This document shows, one piece after another, positions 32,786 through 42,435 of a stretch of DNA of 64,000 bases. Each line of letters begins with the position of its first letter. Positions within the stretch are counted from its first letter, which is position 1. The stretch is from Bacillota bacterium. GTDB lineage: Bacteria; Bacillota; Clostridia; Christensenellales; Christensenellaceae. The translations under genes and the position numbers were made by a program. Where the stretch lies: positions 496,001 to 560,000 of the forward strand of contig JAEYKI010000008.1 in NCBI GenBank assembly GCA_023408315.1, written 5' to 3'. The notes under the pieces are model-generated. The model saw only the letters and a program-made list of their open reading frames with translations, was not told where the DNA came from and ran no database searches.

Positions 32786-34654
32786 TTATTTTTTGTCTTT
32801 GTCGTCGTCCACTACTTCATAATCAGCGTCTACCACGTTATCGTCCTTTTTCTGGTCCTGCTGCGGGTTGTACCCTGCGTCGTAGCCCGGCCCGCCTGCG
32901 CCTGCCTGCCCCTGCGCGCCCTGCTGCTGCGAATACACCTTGCCAAACACGTCGTAGGTGGACTGCTGCAATTTCTCGGTCGCCAGCTTAATGCCGTCCG
33001 TCTCGCCCTTGCTGAGCGCGTCCTGCACATCTTTAATCTCGCGCTCCAGCTTTTCCTTGTCATCAGCGCCAACCTTGTCGCCCAGGTCCTTCATCGTCTT
33101 CTCGGTCTGGTAGATCAGGCTGTCCGCGTTGTTCTTTACTTCCACTTCTTCCTTGTGCTTTTTATCCTCGTTCGCAAACTGCTCTGCTTCGCGCACCGCT
33201 TTGTCAATATCCGAATCCGAAAGGTTGGAAGAAGCGGTAATGGTAATGTTCTGCGAATTGCCGGTGCCCAGGTCCTTGGCAGATACGTGCACAATGCCGT
33301 TCGCATCGATATCAAACGTTACTTCAATCTGCGGAATGCCCCTGGGAGCGGAAGGAATGCCCGTCAGGTTGAAGCGTCCCAGTGTTTTATTGTAAGAAGC
33401 CATTTCGCGCTCGCCCTGCAGCACATGGATTTCCACGCTGGTCTGGCCGTCCGCCGCGGTGGAGAATATCTGGCTCTTCTTGGTGGGAATGGTTGTGTTG
33501 CGGTCGATCAGTTTGGTAAACACGCCGCCCAGGGTCTCAATGCCCAGGGAAAGAGGCGTTACATCCAGCAGCAGCACGTCTTTTACTTCGCCCGCCAGCA
33601 CGCCCGCCTGAATGGCGGCTCCAAGAGCCACGCACTCGTCCGGGTTGATTCCCTTGTAGGGGTCCTTGCCGGTGGTCTTCTTTACCATTTCCTGCACCGC
33701 GGGGATACGCGTGGAACCGCCCACCAGTATAATTTTATTAATGTCGTTCACAGAGATGTTGGCGTCCTCAATCGCGCGCTTGGTGGGACCTTCGGTCGCC
33801 TGTACCAGGTCGCGCGTCAGTTCGTCAAACTTCGCCCTGGAAAGATTCACGTCCAAATGCTTGGGGCCGGATGCGTCCGCCGTAATAAACGGCAGGTTAA
33901 TGTTGGAGGTCAGCACGCCGGAAAGCTCAATTTTGGCTTTTTCGGCAGCTTCCTTCAAACGCTGCATCGCAATCTTGTCTTTGGAAAGGTCAATCCCGTC
34001 CGTCCTTCTGAATTCCGAAACCAGCCAGTCAATCACCTTGTTGTCAAAATCGTCGCCGCCCAAACGGGTGTTGCCGCCGGTGGCCAGCACTTCAATAACG
34101 CCGTCGCCAATTTCCAGCAGGGATACGTCGAATGTACCGCCGCCCAAATCGTATACCAGCACCTTCTGGTTATGGTCCTTGTCTATACCATATGCAAGAG
34201 CCGCCGCCGTTGGTTCGTTCACAATACGCAAAACTTCCAGCCCCGCAATCTTGCCCGCGTCCTTGGTTGCCTGCCTCTGGCTGTCGCTGAAATACGCCGG
34301 AACCGTTATAACGGCCTGCGTAATTTTTTCGCCCAGATACGCTTCCGCGTCCATCTTAAGCTTCTGCAAAACCATTGCGGAAATCTCCGGGGGCGTGTAT
34401 GTTTTATCATCTATGTGAATCTTGCGGTCCGTTCCCATATCCCTCTTGATGGAGCTGATGGTCCTGTCCGGGTTGGTCACGGCCTGCCTCTTTGCCACCT
34501 GGCCAACCAGACGCTCCCCTGTATTTGAAAAAGCAACAACCGAGGGAGTGGTGCGCGCGCCTTCCGCGTTCGCAATTACCACCGCTTCGCCGCCTTCCAT
34601 AACCGCAACGCAAGAGTTGGTTGTTCCAAGATCTATTCCTATTACTTTACCCAT
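32786..34654 (-). CDS. dnaK: Chaperone DnaK (Hsp70)
   Basis: 622 residues. ATP-driven chaperone. The N-terminal ATPase has IGIDLGTTNSCVAVMEGG, VYDLGGGTFDVSLLEIGDG and ILVGGSTRIPAVQ. The DVTPLSLGIETLGG segment begins the substrate-binding domain, and a helical lid follows. The C-terminal tail is Gly/Gln-rich (about 570-600) and acidic, ending with DDDKDKK. GGAGG lies before ATG 34654. Expressed from the CIRCE-controlled operon. Confidence 0.98.
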   Translation of the reverse strand: MGKVIGIDLGTTNSCVAVMEGGEAVVIANAEGARTTPSVVAFSNTGERLVGQVAKRQAVTNPDRTISSIKRDMGTDRKIHIDDKTYTPPEISAMVLQKLKMDAEAYLGEKITQAVITVPAYFSDSQRQATKDAGKIAGLEVLRIVNEPTAAALAYGIDKDHNQKVLVYDLGGGTFDVSLLEIGDGVIEVLATGGNTRLGGDDFDNKVIDWLVSEFRRTDGIDLSKDKIAMQRLKEAAEKAKIELSGVLTSNINLPFITADASGPKHLDVNLSRAKFDELTRDLVQATEGPTKRAIEDANISVNDINKIILVGGSTRIPAVQEMVKKTTGKDPYKGINPDECVALGAAIQAGVLAGEVKDVLLLDVTPLSLGIETLGGVFTKLIDRNTTIPTKKSQIFSTAADGQTSVEIHVLQGEREMASYNKTLGRFNLTGIPSAPRGIPQIEVTFDIDANGIVHVSAKDLGTGNSQNITITASSNLSDSDIDKAVREAEQFANEDKKHKEEVEVKNNADSLIYQTEKTMKDLGDKVGADDKEKLEREIKDVQDALSKGETDGIKLATEKLQQSTYDVFGKVYSQQQGAQGQAGAGGPGYDAGYNPQQDQKKDDNVVDADYEVVDDDKDKK

Positions 34655-34700
34655 TTTAAATACCTCCTAAAAACCATTCCATTTTGTCTGTATGTAACTT

Positions 34701-35276
34701 TTAATTTGTAACCTTCACCATGGCGCAGCGGAGCACCTTGCCCTTTAAACGGTATCCCTTCTGGAACACCTCGGCCACGCAGTTTTTATCCTGCCCCTCT
34801 TCGCATTCGGCCTGCATAACGGCGTTCATGCATTCGGGGTCAAACTGCTCGCCATGCGCGCTGATCTCTTCCAGCCCAAAGCCATTCAGCGCATCCATAA
34901 ACTGCCGCTGTATCATTTGTATGCCTTCCGTCAGGGCGTTATCCGAACAATTTGAGGCCAGCGCCCGCTCCAGATTGTCTATAACGGGCAGTATGCTTTT
35001 AACGGTATCCGCCACGCCGTTCTGGTAAGAGCTTGCCGCAAGTTCCGCGTTGCGCTTGCGGTAATTTTCAAAATCCGCACGCTCACGCTTTAAAAGATTC
35101 ACATATTCTTCTTTTTCTTTCTTTAACGCTTCAACCAGTTTGCCGTCCCCCTCTGCGCCTTTCTCAAAGTTTTCTATCGCTTCAAGCTCTTCTTCCAGTT
35201 CTTCTTCCTGCATCTCCAGAGTCTTATTTACATCTTCTTCTAAAATTTCTTTTTCTTTACCCATATCTTTCTGCAT
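34701..35276 (-). CDS. grpE: Nucleotide exchange factor GrpE
   Basis: 191 residues. Exchanges ADP for ATP on DnaK. A very acidic, coiled N-terminus (EEELEEELEAIENFEKG) precedes the long dimer helix with RADFENYRKRNAELAASSYQNG. The C-terminal beta domain is FDPECMNAVMQAECEEG... VAEVFQKGYRLKGKVLRCAMVKV. AGAGGTGA precedes ATG 35276. Sits between hrcA and dnaK as expected. Confidence 0.96.
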   Translation of the reverse strand: MQKDMGKEKEILEEDVNKTLEMQEEELEEELEAIENFEKGAEGDGKLVEALKKEKEEYVNLLKRERADFENYRKRNAELAASSYQNGVADTVKSILPVIDNLERALASNCSDNALTEGIQMIQRQFMDALNGFGLEEISAHGEQFDPECMNAVMQAECEEGQDKNCVAEVFQKGYRLKGKVLRCAMVKVTN

Positions 35277-35356
35277 CGCAAATCACCTCTGTAACAGTAT
35301 TCTATCGGCACGCGCTTGCCGCCGAATAAGCCGTTTCATGCGCAGCTAGGCACGCA

Positions 35357-36391
35357 TTATTTTTTGTTTCCGTCCTCCAGAAAGCAGGACAATATTTCGT
35401 TCAAACTCAGCCCCACATAGTTCAATACGGAGATCACCTTGCCGTAATCCATTCGTGTGGGCCCAATAATTCCAAACGACCCCATCTTCTGTCCGCCCAC
35501 CCGGTAGGTGGCCGTAACCACGCTCATGTTCTTGAATTCCTCAAACGCGTTCTCGCTGCCAATCTTGATGGAAAACTCCAGATCCCCCTGCACATCCAGC
35601 ATGTCGTACAGCATATCCTTTGTTTCCAGCAACTGCAGCAGATCGCGCGCCTTTTTGGTATCCGCGTATTCGGGATAATCCAGAATGTTCTTTACCCCGC
35701 CCAAAACAATATCCTTGCGGTCGTTGTTCTCGCTCACCGCGCTGAAAATCTCGTTAATCAGTTCCCTGTGCTGTCCCAGCTCTGCCGCGCATACCTCGCG
35801 AATAATTTTTCCCGCCTCGCCCAGCGTTTTGTTGGCGGTGTTCTGCGTCAGCGCGTTTGAGAGCATATTCAAAAATTCGTCTTCCACATCCCTGGAAACA
35901 GTGATCACCGTATCCTTTATAATCCCCGTGTCGGTCACAATAATCAGAAGCGCCTTGTTCTCAGTCAGCTTGACAATCTGTATGCGCCGCACCTTGATCA
36001 CTTCCAACTGCGGGGCCATCACCAGGGACACATGGTGCGTCAGTTCGCTTAAAACCCGCGCGGTGGTGTCGATCACCTTCTCCATTTCATTCATCTTTAA
36101 ATTGAAATAGTTGCGGACGCTAATAGCCTCCTGGCTGGTGATCTGGTTGATATCCATCAAGCGGTCCACATACAGCCGGTAAGCAATGTCGCTTGGCATC
36201 CTGCCCGCGGATGTGTGGGGTTTATCCAGGTATCCCATTTCCTCCAGATCCGCCATTTCGTTGCGGATAGTGGCGGGGGAAAAATCCAGATCAGGCTTTT
36301 TGGATAAGGAACGCGAACCCACGGGTATGCCCGTCAGGATATAGTCATCAATAATGGATTTCAGTATTCTCATTTTCCTGTCCGAAAGCAT
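35357..36391 (-). CDS. hrcA: Heat-inducible transcription repressor HrcA
   Basis: 344 residues from ATG 36391, which has AAGGAGG 8 bases upstream; the frame is open further to 36460 but that includes the CIRCE operator. HrcA represses class I heat-shock genes by binding CIRCE and needs GroEL for activity. An N-terminal winged helix (MRILKSIIDDYILTGIPVGSRSLSK, then SPATIRNEMADLEEMGYL) is followed by a GAF-like core. The C-terminal GIIGPTRMDYGKVISVLNYV motif is typical. It represses its own operon. Confidence 0.96.
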   Translation of the reverse strand: MLSDRKMRILKSIIDDYILTGIPVGSRSLSKKPDLDFSPATIRNEMADLEEMGYLDKPHTSAGRMPSDIAYRLYVDRLMDINQITSQEAISVRNYFNLKMNEMEKVIDTTARVLSELTHHVSLVMAPQLEVIKVRRIQIVKLTENKALLIIVTDTGIIKDTVITVSRDVEDEFLNMLSNALTQNTANKTLGEAGKIIREVCAAELGQHRELINEIFSAVSENNDRKDIVLGGVKNILDYPEYADTKKARDLLQLLETKDMLYDMLDVQGDLEFSIKIGSENAFEEFKNMSVVTATYRVGGQKMGSFGIIGPTRMDYGKVISVLNYVGLSLNEILSCFLEDGNKK

Positions 36392-36453
36392 CCGGTTCGC
36401 CTCCTTTCTCCATTCCCATTTTCCCCACTGGCGGCGGTCGCCTCCGCCCATTG

Positions 36454-36480
36454 TTAGCACTCTCTTTTATTGAGTGCTAA
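36454..36480. promoter_or_regulatory. CIRCE operator of hrcA-grpE-dnaK-dnaJ
   Basis: Perfect CIRCE inverted repeat TTAGCACTC-N9-GAGTGCTAA, between the hrcA promoter and start codon. HrcA binding here represses the whole operon until heat stress. Confidence 0.97.
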
Positions 36481-36492
36481 CATATTGTTATA

Positions 36493-36521
36493 AAGATACC
36501 ACTATTGTCAGGGAAAGTCAA
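36493..36521 (-). promoter_or_regulatory. Sigma-A promoter of the heat-shock operon
   Basis: On the minus strand, TTGACT (36521-36516), 17 bases, TATCTT (36498-36493). The CIRCE element lies about 12 bases downstream of the -10 box, where bound HrcA would block initiation. Confidence 0.6.
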
Positions 36522-36528
36522 TAGGGTT

Positions 36529-37665
36529 TTAACTATTATTTACAAGTTCCAGCACCACTGTGTTTTGCAGGTCAAACCCCTTGTCTGTGGGAAAAACCCG
36601 CCCTTTTTCCCGCCCAAGAAGCCCTGCTTTCACCAGCTTCTCAAGGGGCGCCGCAAAGCGTTCTTCAAAATCCCTGCCAAAAAGCTTTTCATACTCTTCC
36701 AGCAGAAAGCCCTTTGCCAGCCGCAGCTTCAGCATAATAAACTCAAATTCCCGCTGCCGCATATCCAGGTCTTCCCTAGTATTATATGCCGTTTTCCCGG
36801 ACCGTAAACAGGAAATATACCCGTCCAAGCCGGATGTGTTTGCAAACCGCGCCTCTGCCACACAGGAATGCGCCGCAGCGCCTATCCCCAGGTAATCGTC
36901 CCGGTTCCAATAGGCCAGGTTGTGGCGGCTCTCCAAGCCTGGACGCGCAAAGTTTGAAATCTCGTACCGCTCAAATCCTTTTGATCCTAAAAAGGCAACG
37001 GCCTCGTGATACATGGCCCGCTCCAATTCCTCGTCCGCCTCTTCTATCTTTCCCGCCAGTAAGTCCGCGTGCAGCGGCGTGCCTTCCTCAATCGTCAGGG
37101 AATAAGCAGATACATGCTGCGGTTCCAGACTGGCCGCATATTCCAGCGTATGCCTCCACCCGTCCAGTGTCTGAGCCGGCAGGCCGTAAATCAAATCCAG
37201 GCTGATGTTTTCAAATCCCGCTTCTCTTGCAGCCAGGTATGCCTGTTCAAACAGTTCCCGCGTGTGCAGGCGGCCCAAAAGCTTCAAAAGCCTGTCCTCC
37301 GCACTCTGCAGGCCCATGCTAAGGCGGTTCACGCCTGCGGCCAGATAGGTTTTCAGTTTGCCCCTGTCCAGCGAATTCGGGTTCGCTTCTATTGTAATCT
37401 CCGCGCCCGCGCAAATGCCGATGTATTTCTCCGCTTCTTCCAGCGTTTTGGCTATATACGCCGCGTCCACAAAAGAAGGCGTTCCCCCGCCAAAAAAAAC
37501 GGTGGAAACGCCGCGTATAGCATACAGTCCGGAAGCAATCTCAATTTCCTTCCATAACGCATCAAAGTATTCTTTTATCAAGCCGTTCTGGTTATCGTAC
37601 GAAGCAAAATCGCAGTAAGCGCACTTGCGCGCACAAAAGGGTACATGAATATACAGCGCAGCCAT
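36529..37665 (-). CDS. hemW: Radical SAM heme chaperone HemW
   Basis: 378 residues, formerly called oxygen-independent coproporphyrinogen III oxidase-like. The cluster motif is FCARKCAYCDFASYD (C-x3-C-x2-C) at about residues 11-18. The GGGTPSF motif follows near 63, and ITIEANPNSLD with the SMGLQSAEDRLLKLLGR block further on. The extra N-terminal Cys of true HemN is lacking, which fits HemW, a heme-binding chaperone. It shares one base with the lepA stop (TGATG), so lepA-hemW are coupled. Confidence 0.93.
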   Translation of the reverse strand: MAALYIHVPFCARKCAYCDFASYDNQNGLIKEYFDALWKEIEIASGLYAIRGVSTVFFGGGTPSFVDAAYIAKTLEEAEKYIGICAGAEITIEANPNSLDRGKLKTYLAAGVNRLSMGLQSAEDRLLKLLGRLHTRELFEQAYLAAREAGFENISLDLIYGLPAQTLDGWRHTLEYAASLEPQHVSAYSLTIEEGTPLHADLLAGKIEEADEELERAMYHEAVAFLGSKGFERYEISNFARPGLESRHNLAYWNRDDYLGIGAAAHSCVAEARFANTSGLDGYISCLRSGKTAYNTREDLDMRQREFEFIMLKLRLAKGFLLEEYEKLFGRDFEERFAAPLEKLVKAGLLGREKGRVFPTDKGFDLQNTVVLELVNNS

Positions 37666-39464
37666 CAGTCCATCTTAAGCACGCTCATAAACGCTTCGGA
37701 CGGCACCTCTACCGATCCTACCTGGCGCATGCGCTTCTTGCCTTCCTTCTGCTTTTCCAGCAGCTTTTTCTTGCGTGTAATGTCGCCGCCGTAGCACTTG
37801 GCCAAAACGTCCTTGCGCATGGCCTTCACCGTCTCCCGCGCGATAATCTTCCCGCCAATGGCCGCCTGTATGGGTACTTCAAACATCTGGCGCGGAATGG
37901 CTTCCTTTAATTTCTCGGCGATCATCCTGCCCCGGTTGTACGCCCGGTCCCGGTGCACAATCAAAGAGAGCGCATCACACATCTCGCCGTTCAACAGCAT
38001 ATCCAGCTTTACCAGGTCGCTCTTTTCATAACCTTTCACCTCGTAATCCATGGAGGCATAGCCGCGCGTCCGGCTTTTCAGCATGTCAAAAAAGTCGTAT
38101 ATAATTTCGTTCAAGGGTATCTCGTAATGCAGCACCACACGGGTGGCTTCCAGGTACTCCATGTTCTTGAATACTCCGCGCTTCTCCTGGCACAGGTCCA
38201 TCACAGCGCCCACATAGGTGTCCGGAGTCATCACCGTCACCTTGGCAATGGGTTCTTCCATGCTGTCTATCTGCGATATATCGGGCAGGTTGGTGGGGTT
38301 TTCTATCTCTATCTGGCTGCCGTTCGTCAGGTTCACCCTATATTTTACGCTGGGCGCTGTGGTAACCAAATCAAGGTCAAACTCGCGTTCCAGCCGCTCC
38401 TGAATGATCTCCATGTGCAGCAGGCCCAAAAAACCGCAGCGGAAGCCGAATCCCAGCGCTACCGATACCTCGGGCTCATATAGCAGGGACGCGTCGTTCA
38501 GGGCCAGCTTTTCAAGCGCGTCCTTCATATCGTCGTACTTGGAACCGTCCGCCGGGTAGATGCCGCAGAACACCATGGAGGTAATCTTTTTGTAACCGGG
38601 CAGGGGCTCTTTTACCGGGTTGTTCGCGTTGGTAATGGTGTCGCCCACGCGCGTGTCCGCCACGTTCTTGATGCTGGCGGCAATGTATCCCACGTCCCCC
38701 GCGCGCAGTGTTTTCACCGGGATCAACTGCGGCAGGAATATGCCCACTTCCGTCACGTCAAACTCTTTTTTGGAGGCCATAAACCGGATGCGGTCCCCTG
38801 CCGAAACGTTTCCCTCCATCACGCGCACATAACTGAGCGCGCCTTTGTAGTTGTCGTACAGGGAATCAAACACCAGGCAGGAAAGCGCGTTCTCCTCGTC
38901 CCCCTTCGGCGGGGGAAGCTTATCCACAACCGCGTCCAGCACTTCTTTAATATTCACGCCCGTCTTTGCGCTGATGCGCGGCGCGTCCTGCGCCTCCAGG
39001 CCCAAAACGTCCTCAATTTCCTTTACAATCTCGTCCGGCCGCGCGCTGGGCAGGTCTATTTTATTGATAACGGGTATGATCTCCAAGTCGTGGTCAAGCG
39101 CCAGGTATACGTTCGCAAGCGTCTGCGCCTCAATCCCCTGGCTGGCGTCCACCACTAAAACCGCTCCTTCGCAAGCGGCAAGGCTGCGGGAAACTTCATA
39201 TGTAAAATCCACATGTCCGGGCGTGTCTATCAGGTTCAGCGTGTATTCGCGCCCGTCCTTTTCGTACAGCATGCGCACCGCCTGGCTCTTGATGGTGATT
39301 CCCCTCTCGCGTTCCAGATCCATGGTGTCCAGTATCTGTTCCTTCAAATCGCGCTGGGAAACCGTTCCGGTCATCTCAATCAGGCGGTCCGCCAGCGTGG
39401 ATTTTCCGTGGTCTATATGCGCTATGATGCAAAAATTGCGGATGTACTTTTTATAATCGCTCAT
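37665..39464 (-). CDS. lepA: Elongation factor 4 (LepA)
   Basis: 599 residues from the second of two adjacent ATGs (39464; 39467 is also possible), with AGGGG 6 bases upstream. Ribosome-associated GTPase acting in initiation or back-translocation. G1 is AHIDHGKSTLADRL, G3 DTPGHVDF, G4 NKIDLPSA. The EF-G-like domains III and V and the LepA-specific C-terminal domain ending in KKLLEKQKEGKKRMRQVGSV are present. It heads the lepA-hemW unit. Confidence 0.97.
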   Translation of the reverse strand: MSDYKKYIRNFCIIAHIDHGKSTLADRLIEMTGTVSQRDLKEQILDTMDLERERGITIKSQAVRMLYEKDGREYTLNLIDTPGHVDFTYEVSRSLAACEGAVLVVDASQGIEAQTLANVYLALDHDLEIIPVINKIDLPSARPDEIVKEIEDVLGLEAQDAPRISAKTGVNIKEVLDAVVDKLPPPKGDEENALSCLVFDSLYDNYKGALSYVRVMEGNVSAGDRIRFMASKKEFDVTEVGIFLPQLIPVKTLRAGDVGYIAASIKNVADTRVGDTITNANNPVKEPLPGYKKITSMVFCGIYPADGSKYDDMKDALEKLALNDASLLYEPEVSVALGFGFRCGFLGLLHMEIIQERLEREFDLDLVTTAPSVKYRVNLTNGSQIEIENPTNLPDISQIDSMEEPIAKVTVMTPDTYVGAVMDLCQEKRGVFKNMEYLEATRVVLHYEIPLNEIIYDFFDMLKSRTRGYASMDYEVKGYEKSDLVKLDMLLNGEMCDALSLIVHRDRAYNRGRMIAEKLKEAIPRQMFEVPIQAAIGGKIIARETVKAMRKDVLAKCYGGDITRKKKLLEKQKEGKKRMRQVGSVEVPSEAFMSVLKMD

Positions 39465-39604
39465 CATTTTCCCCTTTAGTTTTTCACAGCAATATCATAC
39501 GCAATCGGCTCTCAAAAAGCAATAAAATTCTGGCGGGTGGTTGTTTTGCTCTCCAATCTGTTATAAAATAACAACTGTCACAAAATCAATTAAAGAGGTT
39601 TAGT

Positions 39605-41329
39605 ATGATCGATTATAAAGAACAATATAACACCTGGAAAAAAGCCCTTGCGGGCACGGAATATGAAGCGGAACTGCTTGCCCTGGAAGCGGACGACAAG
39701 CAGATGCAGGACAGTTTTTATCAGGAAATGGAGTTTGGCACTGCCGGAATGCGCGGCATACTGGGGCCGGGAATCAACCGCATGAACGATTTCACCGTGC
39801 GCCGCCTCACCAAGGGCCTTGCGGATTACCTGAACGAGAAAGGCGCGGCGCAGGAAGGCGTTGTCATCGGGTACGATTCCAGGCGCAACAGCGAGCGGTT
39901 TTCGCGCCAGGTTGCGGGCGTGCTGTGCGCAAACGGCATAAAGGTCATCCTGTCCCCCACCATCCTTTCGGTTCCCCAGCTTTCCTTCAGCATACTGCAG
40001 CTCAAAGTTGCGGCTGGCGTTGTCATCACCGCCAGCCATAACCCCCCCGCGTACAACGGGTATAAGGTGTATGGCCGCGACGGCGGCCAGGTGGACACGG
40101 AAGACGCGGCTATCATCACCAAGTACATATACCAGGTGCCGGACCTGTTCCATATTGAGGCAATGGATTTAAAGGAAGCGGAAGCAAAAGGCCTTTTAGC
40201 GTGGTATCCCCCGGAACTGCTGGAAGTCTATTATTCCAAGGTAAAGGCCCTGCTCATCCACCCGGACATGGTGCGCCGCGAGGCTGAAAACCTGAACATT
40301 GTATACACCCCCCTGTTTGGCTGCGGAAACGTGCCGGTGCGGCGTATCTTGAAAGACATCGGCATTCAGCGCCTGCACGTTGTGGCGGAGCAGGAAAACC
40401 CCAATCCGGATTTCCCGGGCGTACCCGCTCCAAACCCGGAAGACCCGTCGGCATTCAACCTTGCGTTTAAACTGGCAAACCAGGTGAACGCAAACCTGAT
40501 CCTTGCCACAGACCCGGACAGCGACCGCCTGGGCGTTGCGGTGCGCATTCAGGACGGCTCCTTTAAACTCTTAACGGGCAACCAGATCGGCTGCCTGCTG
40601 ATGGATTACACATTGACCCAAACCGCCCTGAAAGGCAATGAATATGTGGTCAAATCCATCGTTACCGGCGATTTGGCGGACGCCATCGCAAAAAAAGCGG
40701 GCGTGCCCATTAAATACGTATATACCGGATTTAAATTCTTCGCGGAGCAAATCAAGCTGACCGAACAGGAAGGCAGGGAAAAGTTCCTGTTTGGTTATGA
40801 GGAAAGCTTTGGTTTCTTAAAAGGCGCTTTCGTGCGCGACAAGGACGCCATCATTGCTTCCATGATCGTCTGCGAGGCTGCCTGCTTCTATCACAGCCGC
40901 GGCATGACCCTGTGGGACGCGGTGGGCGCCCTGTACGAGAAATACGGCTACTATCAGGAACTGGTGATCTCCAAAACATTAAAAGGCATAGAAGGCCTTC
41001 AAAAAATCGCGGACGCCATGGTGCGCCTGCGCGCAAACCCCATAACGGAAATTGCCGGTCAAAAAGTCACAGCCCTGCGGGATTACTCCACCCTCACCCG
41101 CACAGACAGCGCGGGCAACAAAACGGAAATACGCATGAACGGAAAGGTCACGTCCAACGTGCTGTACTTTGAGCTGGAAAAAGGCTGGTTTATCCTGCGG
41201 CCCTCCGGCACAGAGCCCAAGATAAAATCATACATCTCATACAAAGACGAAACCCTTGCCAAATCAAAAGACGGCCTTGTGCGCCTGGAAAAAGAGGTAA
41301 ACGCGCTGATCGACCGGCTGACCAAATAG
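39605..41329 (+). CDS. pgcA: Phosphoglucomutase/phosphomannomutase
   Basis: 574 residues, alpha-D-phosphohexomutase superfamily, interconverting hexose 1- and 6-phosphates. The phosphoserine loop is TASHNPPAYNGYK (Ser144), the Mg loop is TDPDSDRLG, the sugar-binding loop is FGYEESFGFL and the phosphate-binding loop near the C-terminus is RPSGTEPKIKSYI. The length fits the long Gram-positive PgcA form. AGAGG lies 7 bases before ATG 39605. It is divergent from lepA with a 137-base shared leader and has its own terminator. It would link glucose-1-phosphate from the glgP operon at 50-53 kb to glycolysis. Confidence 0.93.
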   Translation: MIDYKEQYNTWKKALAGTEYEAELLALEADDKQMQDSFYQEMEFGTAGMRGILGPGINRMNDFTVRRLTKGLADYLNEKGAAQEGVVIGYDSRRNSERFSRQVAGVLCANGIKVILSPTILSVPQLSFSILQLKVAAGVVITASHNPPAYNGYKVYGRDGGQVDTEDAAIITKYIYQVPDLFHIEAMDLKEAEAKGLLAWYPPELLEVYYSKVKALLIHPDMVRREAENLNIVYTPLFGCGNVPVRRILKDIGIQRLHVVAEQENPNPDFPGVPAPNPEDPSAFNLAFKLANQVNANLILATDPDSDRLGVAVRIQDGSFKLLTGNQIGCLLMDYTLTQTALKGNEYVVKSIVTGDLADAIAKKAGVPIKYVYTGFKFFAEQIKLTEQEGREKFLFGYEESFGFLKGAFVRDKDAIIASMIVCEAACFYHSRGMTLWDAVGALYEKYGYYQELVISKTLKGIEGLQKIADAMVRLRANPITEIAGQKVTALRDYSTLTRTDSAGNKTEIRMNGKVTSNVLYFELEKGWFILRPSGTEPKIKSYISYKDETLAKSKDGLVRLEKEVNALIDRLTK

Positions 41330-41351
41330 TTTTTGAAAACTAAAAAAGGCA

Positions 41352-41380
41352 AACGCCCGCTGCAAGCGGGCGTTGTTATT
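41352..41380 (+). terminator. Terminator of pgcA
   Basis: AACGCCCGC/GCGGGCGTT arms (41352-41360/41366-41374) with a 5-base loop followed by GTTATT. The T run is weak but the stem is strong. Confidence 0.7.
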
Positions 41381-41523
41381 CCAGCAGACATCTTACAATA
41401 TGCAATTGATCATTTTGCAGGGAACCATGACCACAGGGCTCCCCTGCCTGCATTTAACCGGATGGCCTGCGCTGGGCATTATGAGTCATTACAAATCGTT
41501 TGTCTTGCTTGCAGGGTTGAAAT

Positions 41524-42141
41524 TCATGTTTTACAAATCAATATGCATACCGGTAACATTTCACCTGCAATTACTGAACTAGCGATGATATCAAATCCTT
41601 GCTTGCAGACAAATTCTACATATTCATCCGGCTTCCATTTATGAAAAGTATGAAAACCAACCAATTCCATTAACCAAATTCGTATCTTATTGATCCTTCC
41701 ATCATATACAAACGTCGGCGCAATCAGCAATCCTCCAATTTTTAAAACACGCCGAATTTCTGTTAACGCTTTTTCAGGGTTAGGCATAATATGAAGCGCA
41801 TTTGCAATAACGACTGTATCAAATTTTCCATCCTCATATGGTAGATTTGTTGCATCTTGCACGGTAAACGTAACAGGCAAATCAGATGCTCTTGCCTTTG
41901 CCTGTTCAATCATTTTTTCTGAAAAATCCGTAGCTTCCCAACCAGCTACTTTTTTACATAGTGGAAATGTAAGTTGACCGGTTCCACAAGCCAACTCTAA
42001 TACCTGCATATCCTTATCCAGTGATTTTGATATAATCTTACATAATTCCCGGTATAGTTGTGTGTTTCTTCTTTCGTGCATTGGCGTATACAGCTTTGCA
42101 ACCTTTTCCCAGAACTTTTTATTTGTAATTTCTTTACCCAT
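41524..42141 (-). CDS. Class I SAM-dependent methyltransferase
   Basis: 205 residues. The Rossmann SAM motif LELACGTGQLTFPL lies at about residues 48-61, VAGWEATDFSEKMIEQAKA follows, and a motif like VIANALHIMPNPEKALTEIRRVLKIGGLLI marks the Methyltransf_11/25 group (UbiE-like). The substrate is unknown. Base composition is clearly lower in GC (about 38-40% on sampled lines) than the flanking pgcA and permease genes, and it lies alone on the minus strand between plus-strand genes. These are signs of horizontal gain. No obvious ribosome site other than AAGGTAG before ATG 42141. Confidence 0.8.
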   Translation of the reverse strand: MGKEITNKKFWEKVAKLYTPMHERRNTQLYRELCKIISKSLDKDMQVLELACGTGQLTFPLCKKVAGWEATDFSEKMIEQAKARASDLPVTFTVQDATNLPYEDGKFDTVVIANALHIMPNPEKALTEIRRVLKIGGLLIAPTFVYDGRINKIRIWLMELVGFHTFHKWKPDEYVEFVCKQGFDIIASSVIAGEMLPVCILICKT

Positions 42142-42381
42142 ACTACCTTAATAACCCTACCTTCAAAATGCCTCCGCATCTTTTATTCTTTTTATTCTAT
42201 AAACAATCGGCTATTACCATTATTGTCCCGTCCATTATAGGCATTCTCCCCAACTCTTAACATTATAAACTTCGTCATATTATTACAAAACCCTTTAAAA
42301 TTAACGGCGTTTTTATGGCTGCCGCAGCTTCGCTTAAGCAGTACAGATTCCCCGCCTGGTATGGAACAAAAGTATGCCAAC

Positions 42382-42412
42382 AAAAAAAGGCCGCCCATCT
42401 GCTTAGGCAGCC
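42382..42412 (-). terminator. Terminator after SIMPL-domain gene
   Basis: On the minus strand, GGCTGCC/GGCGGCC arms (one G-U pair) are followed by a run of seven T, 24 bases past the stop codon. Confidence 0.75.
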
Positions 42413-42435
42413 AATTTTCTGTTTTTTCTTAATTG

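Noticed and set aside
32744..34528. Plus-strand frame of about 590 codons antisense to dnaK, including a hydrophobic start
   Set aside because: Mirror of strong codon bias in dnaK; no promoter or ribosome site, and no recognisable domain.
36529..37665. Coproporphyrinogen III dehydrogenase (HemN) as identity of the radical SAM gene
   Set aside because: The size, the C-x3-C-x2-C without the extra HemN cysteine and the lepA-hrcA neighbourhood fit HemW; no other heme gene is nearby.
41333..41644. 103-codon plus-strand frame after pgcA
   Set aside because: It begins inside the pgcA terminator, overlaps the methyltransferase 3' end antisense and has no recognisable motif.
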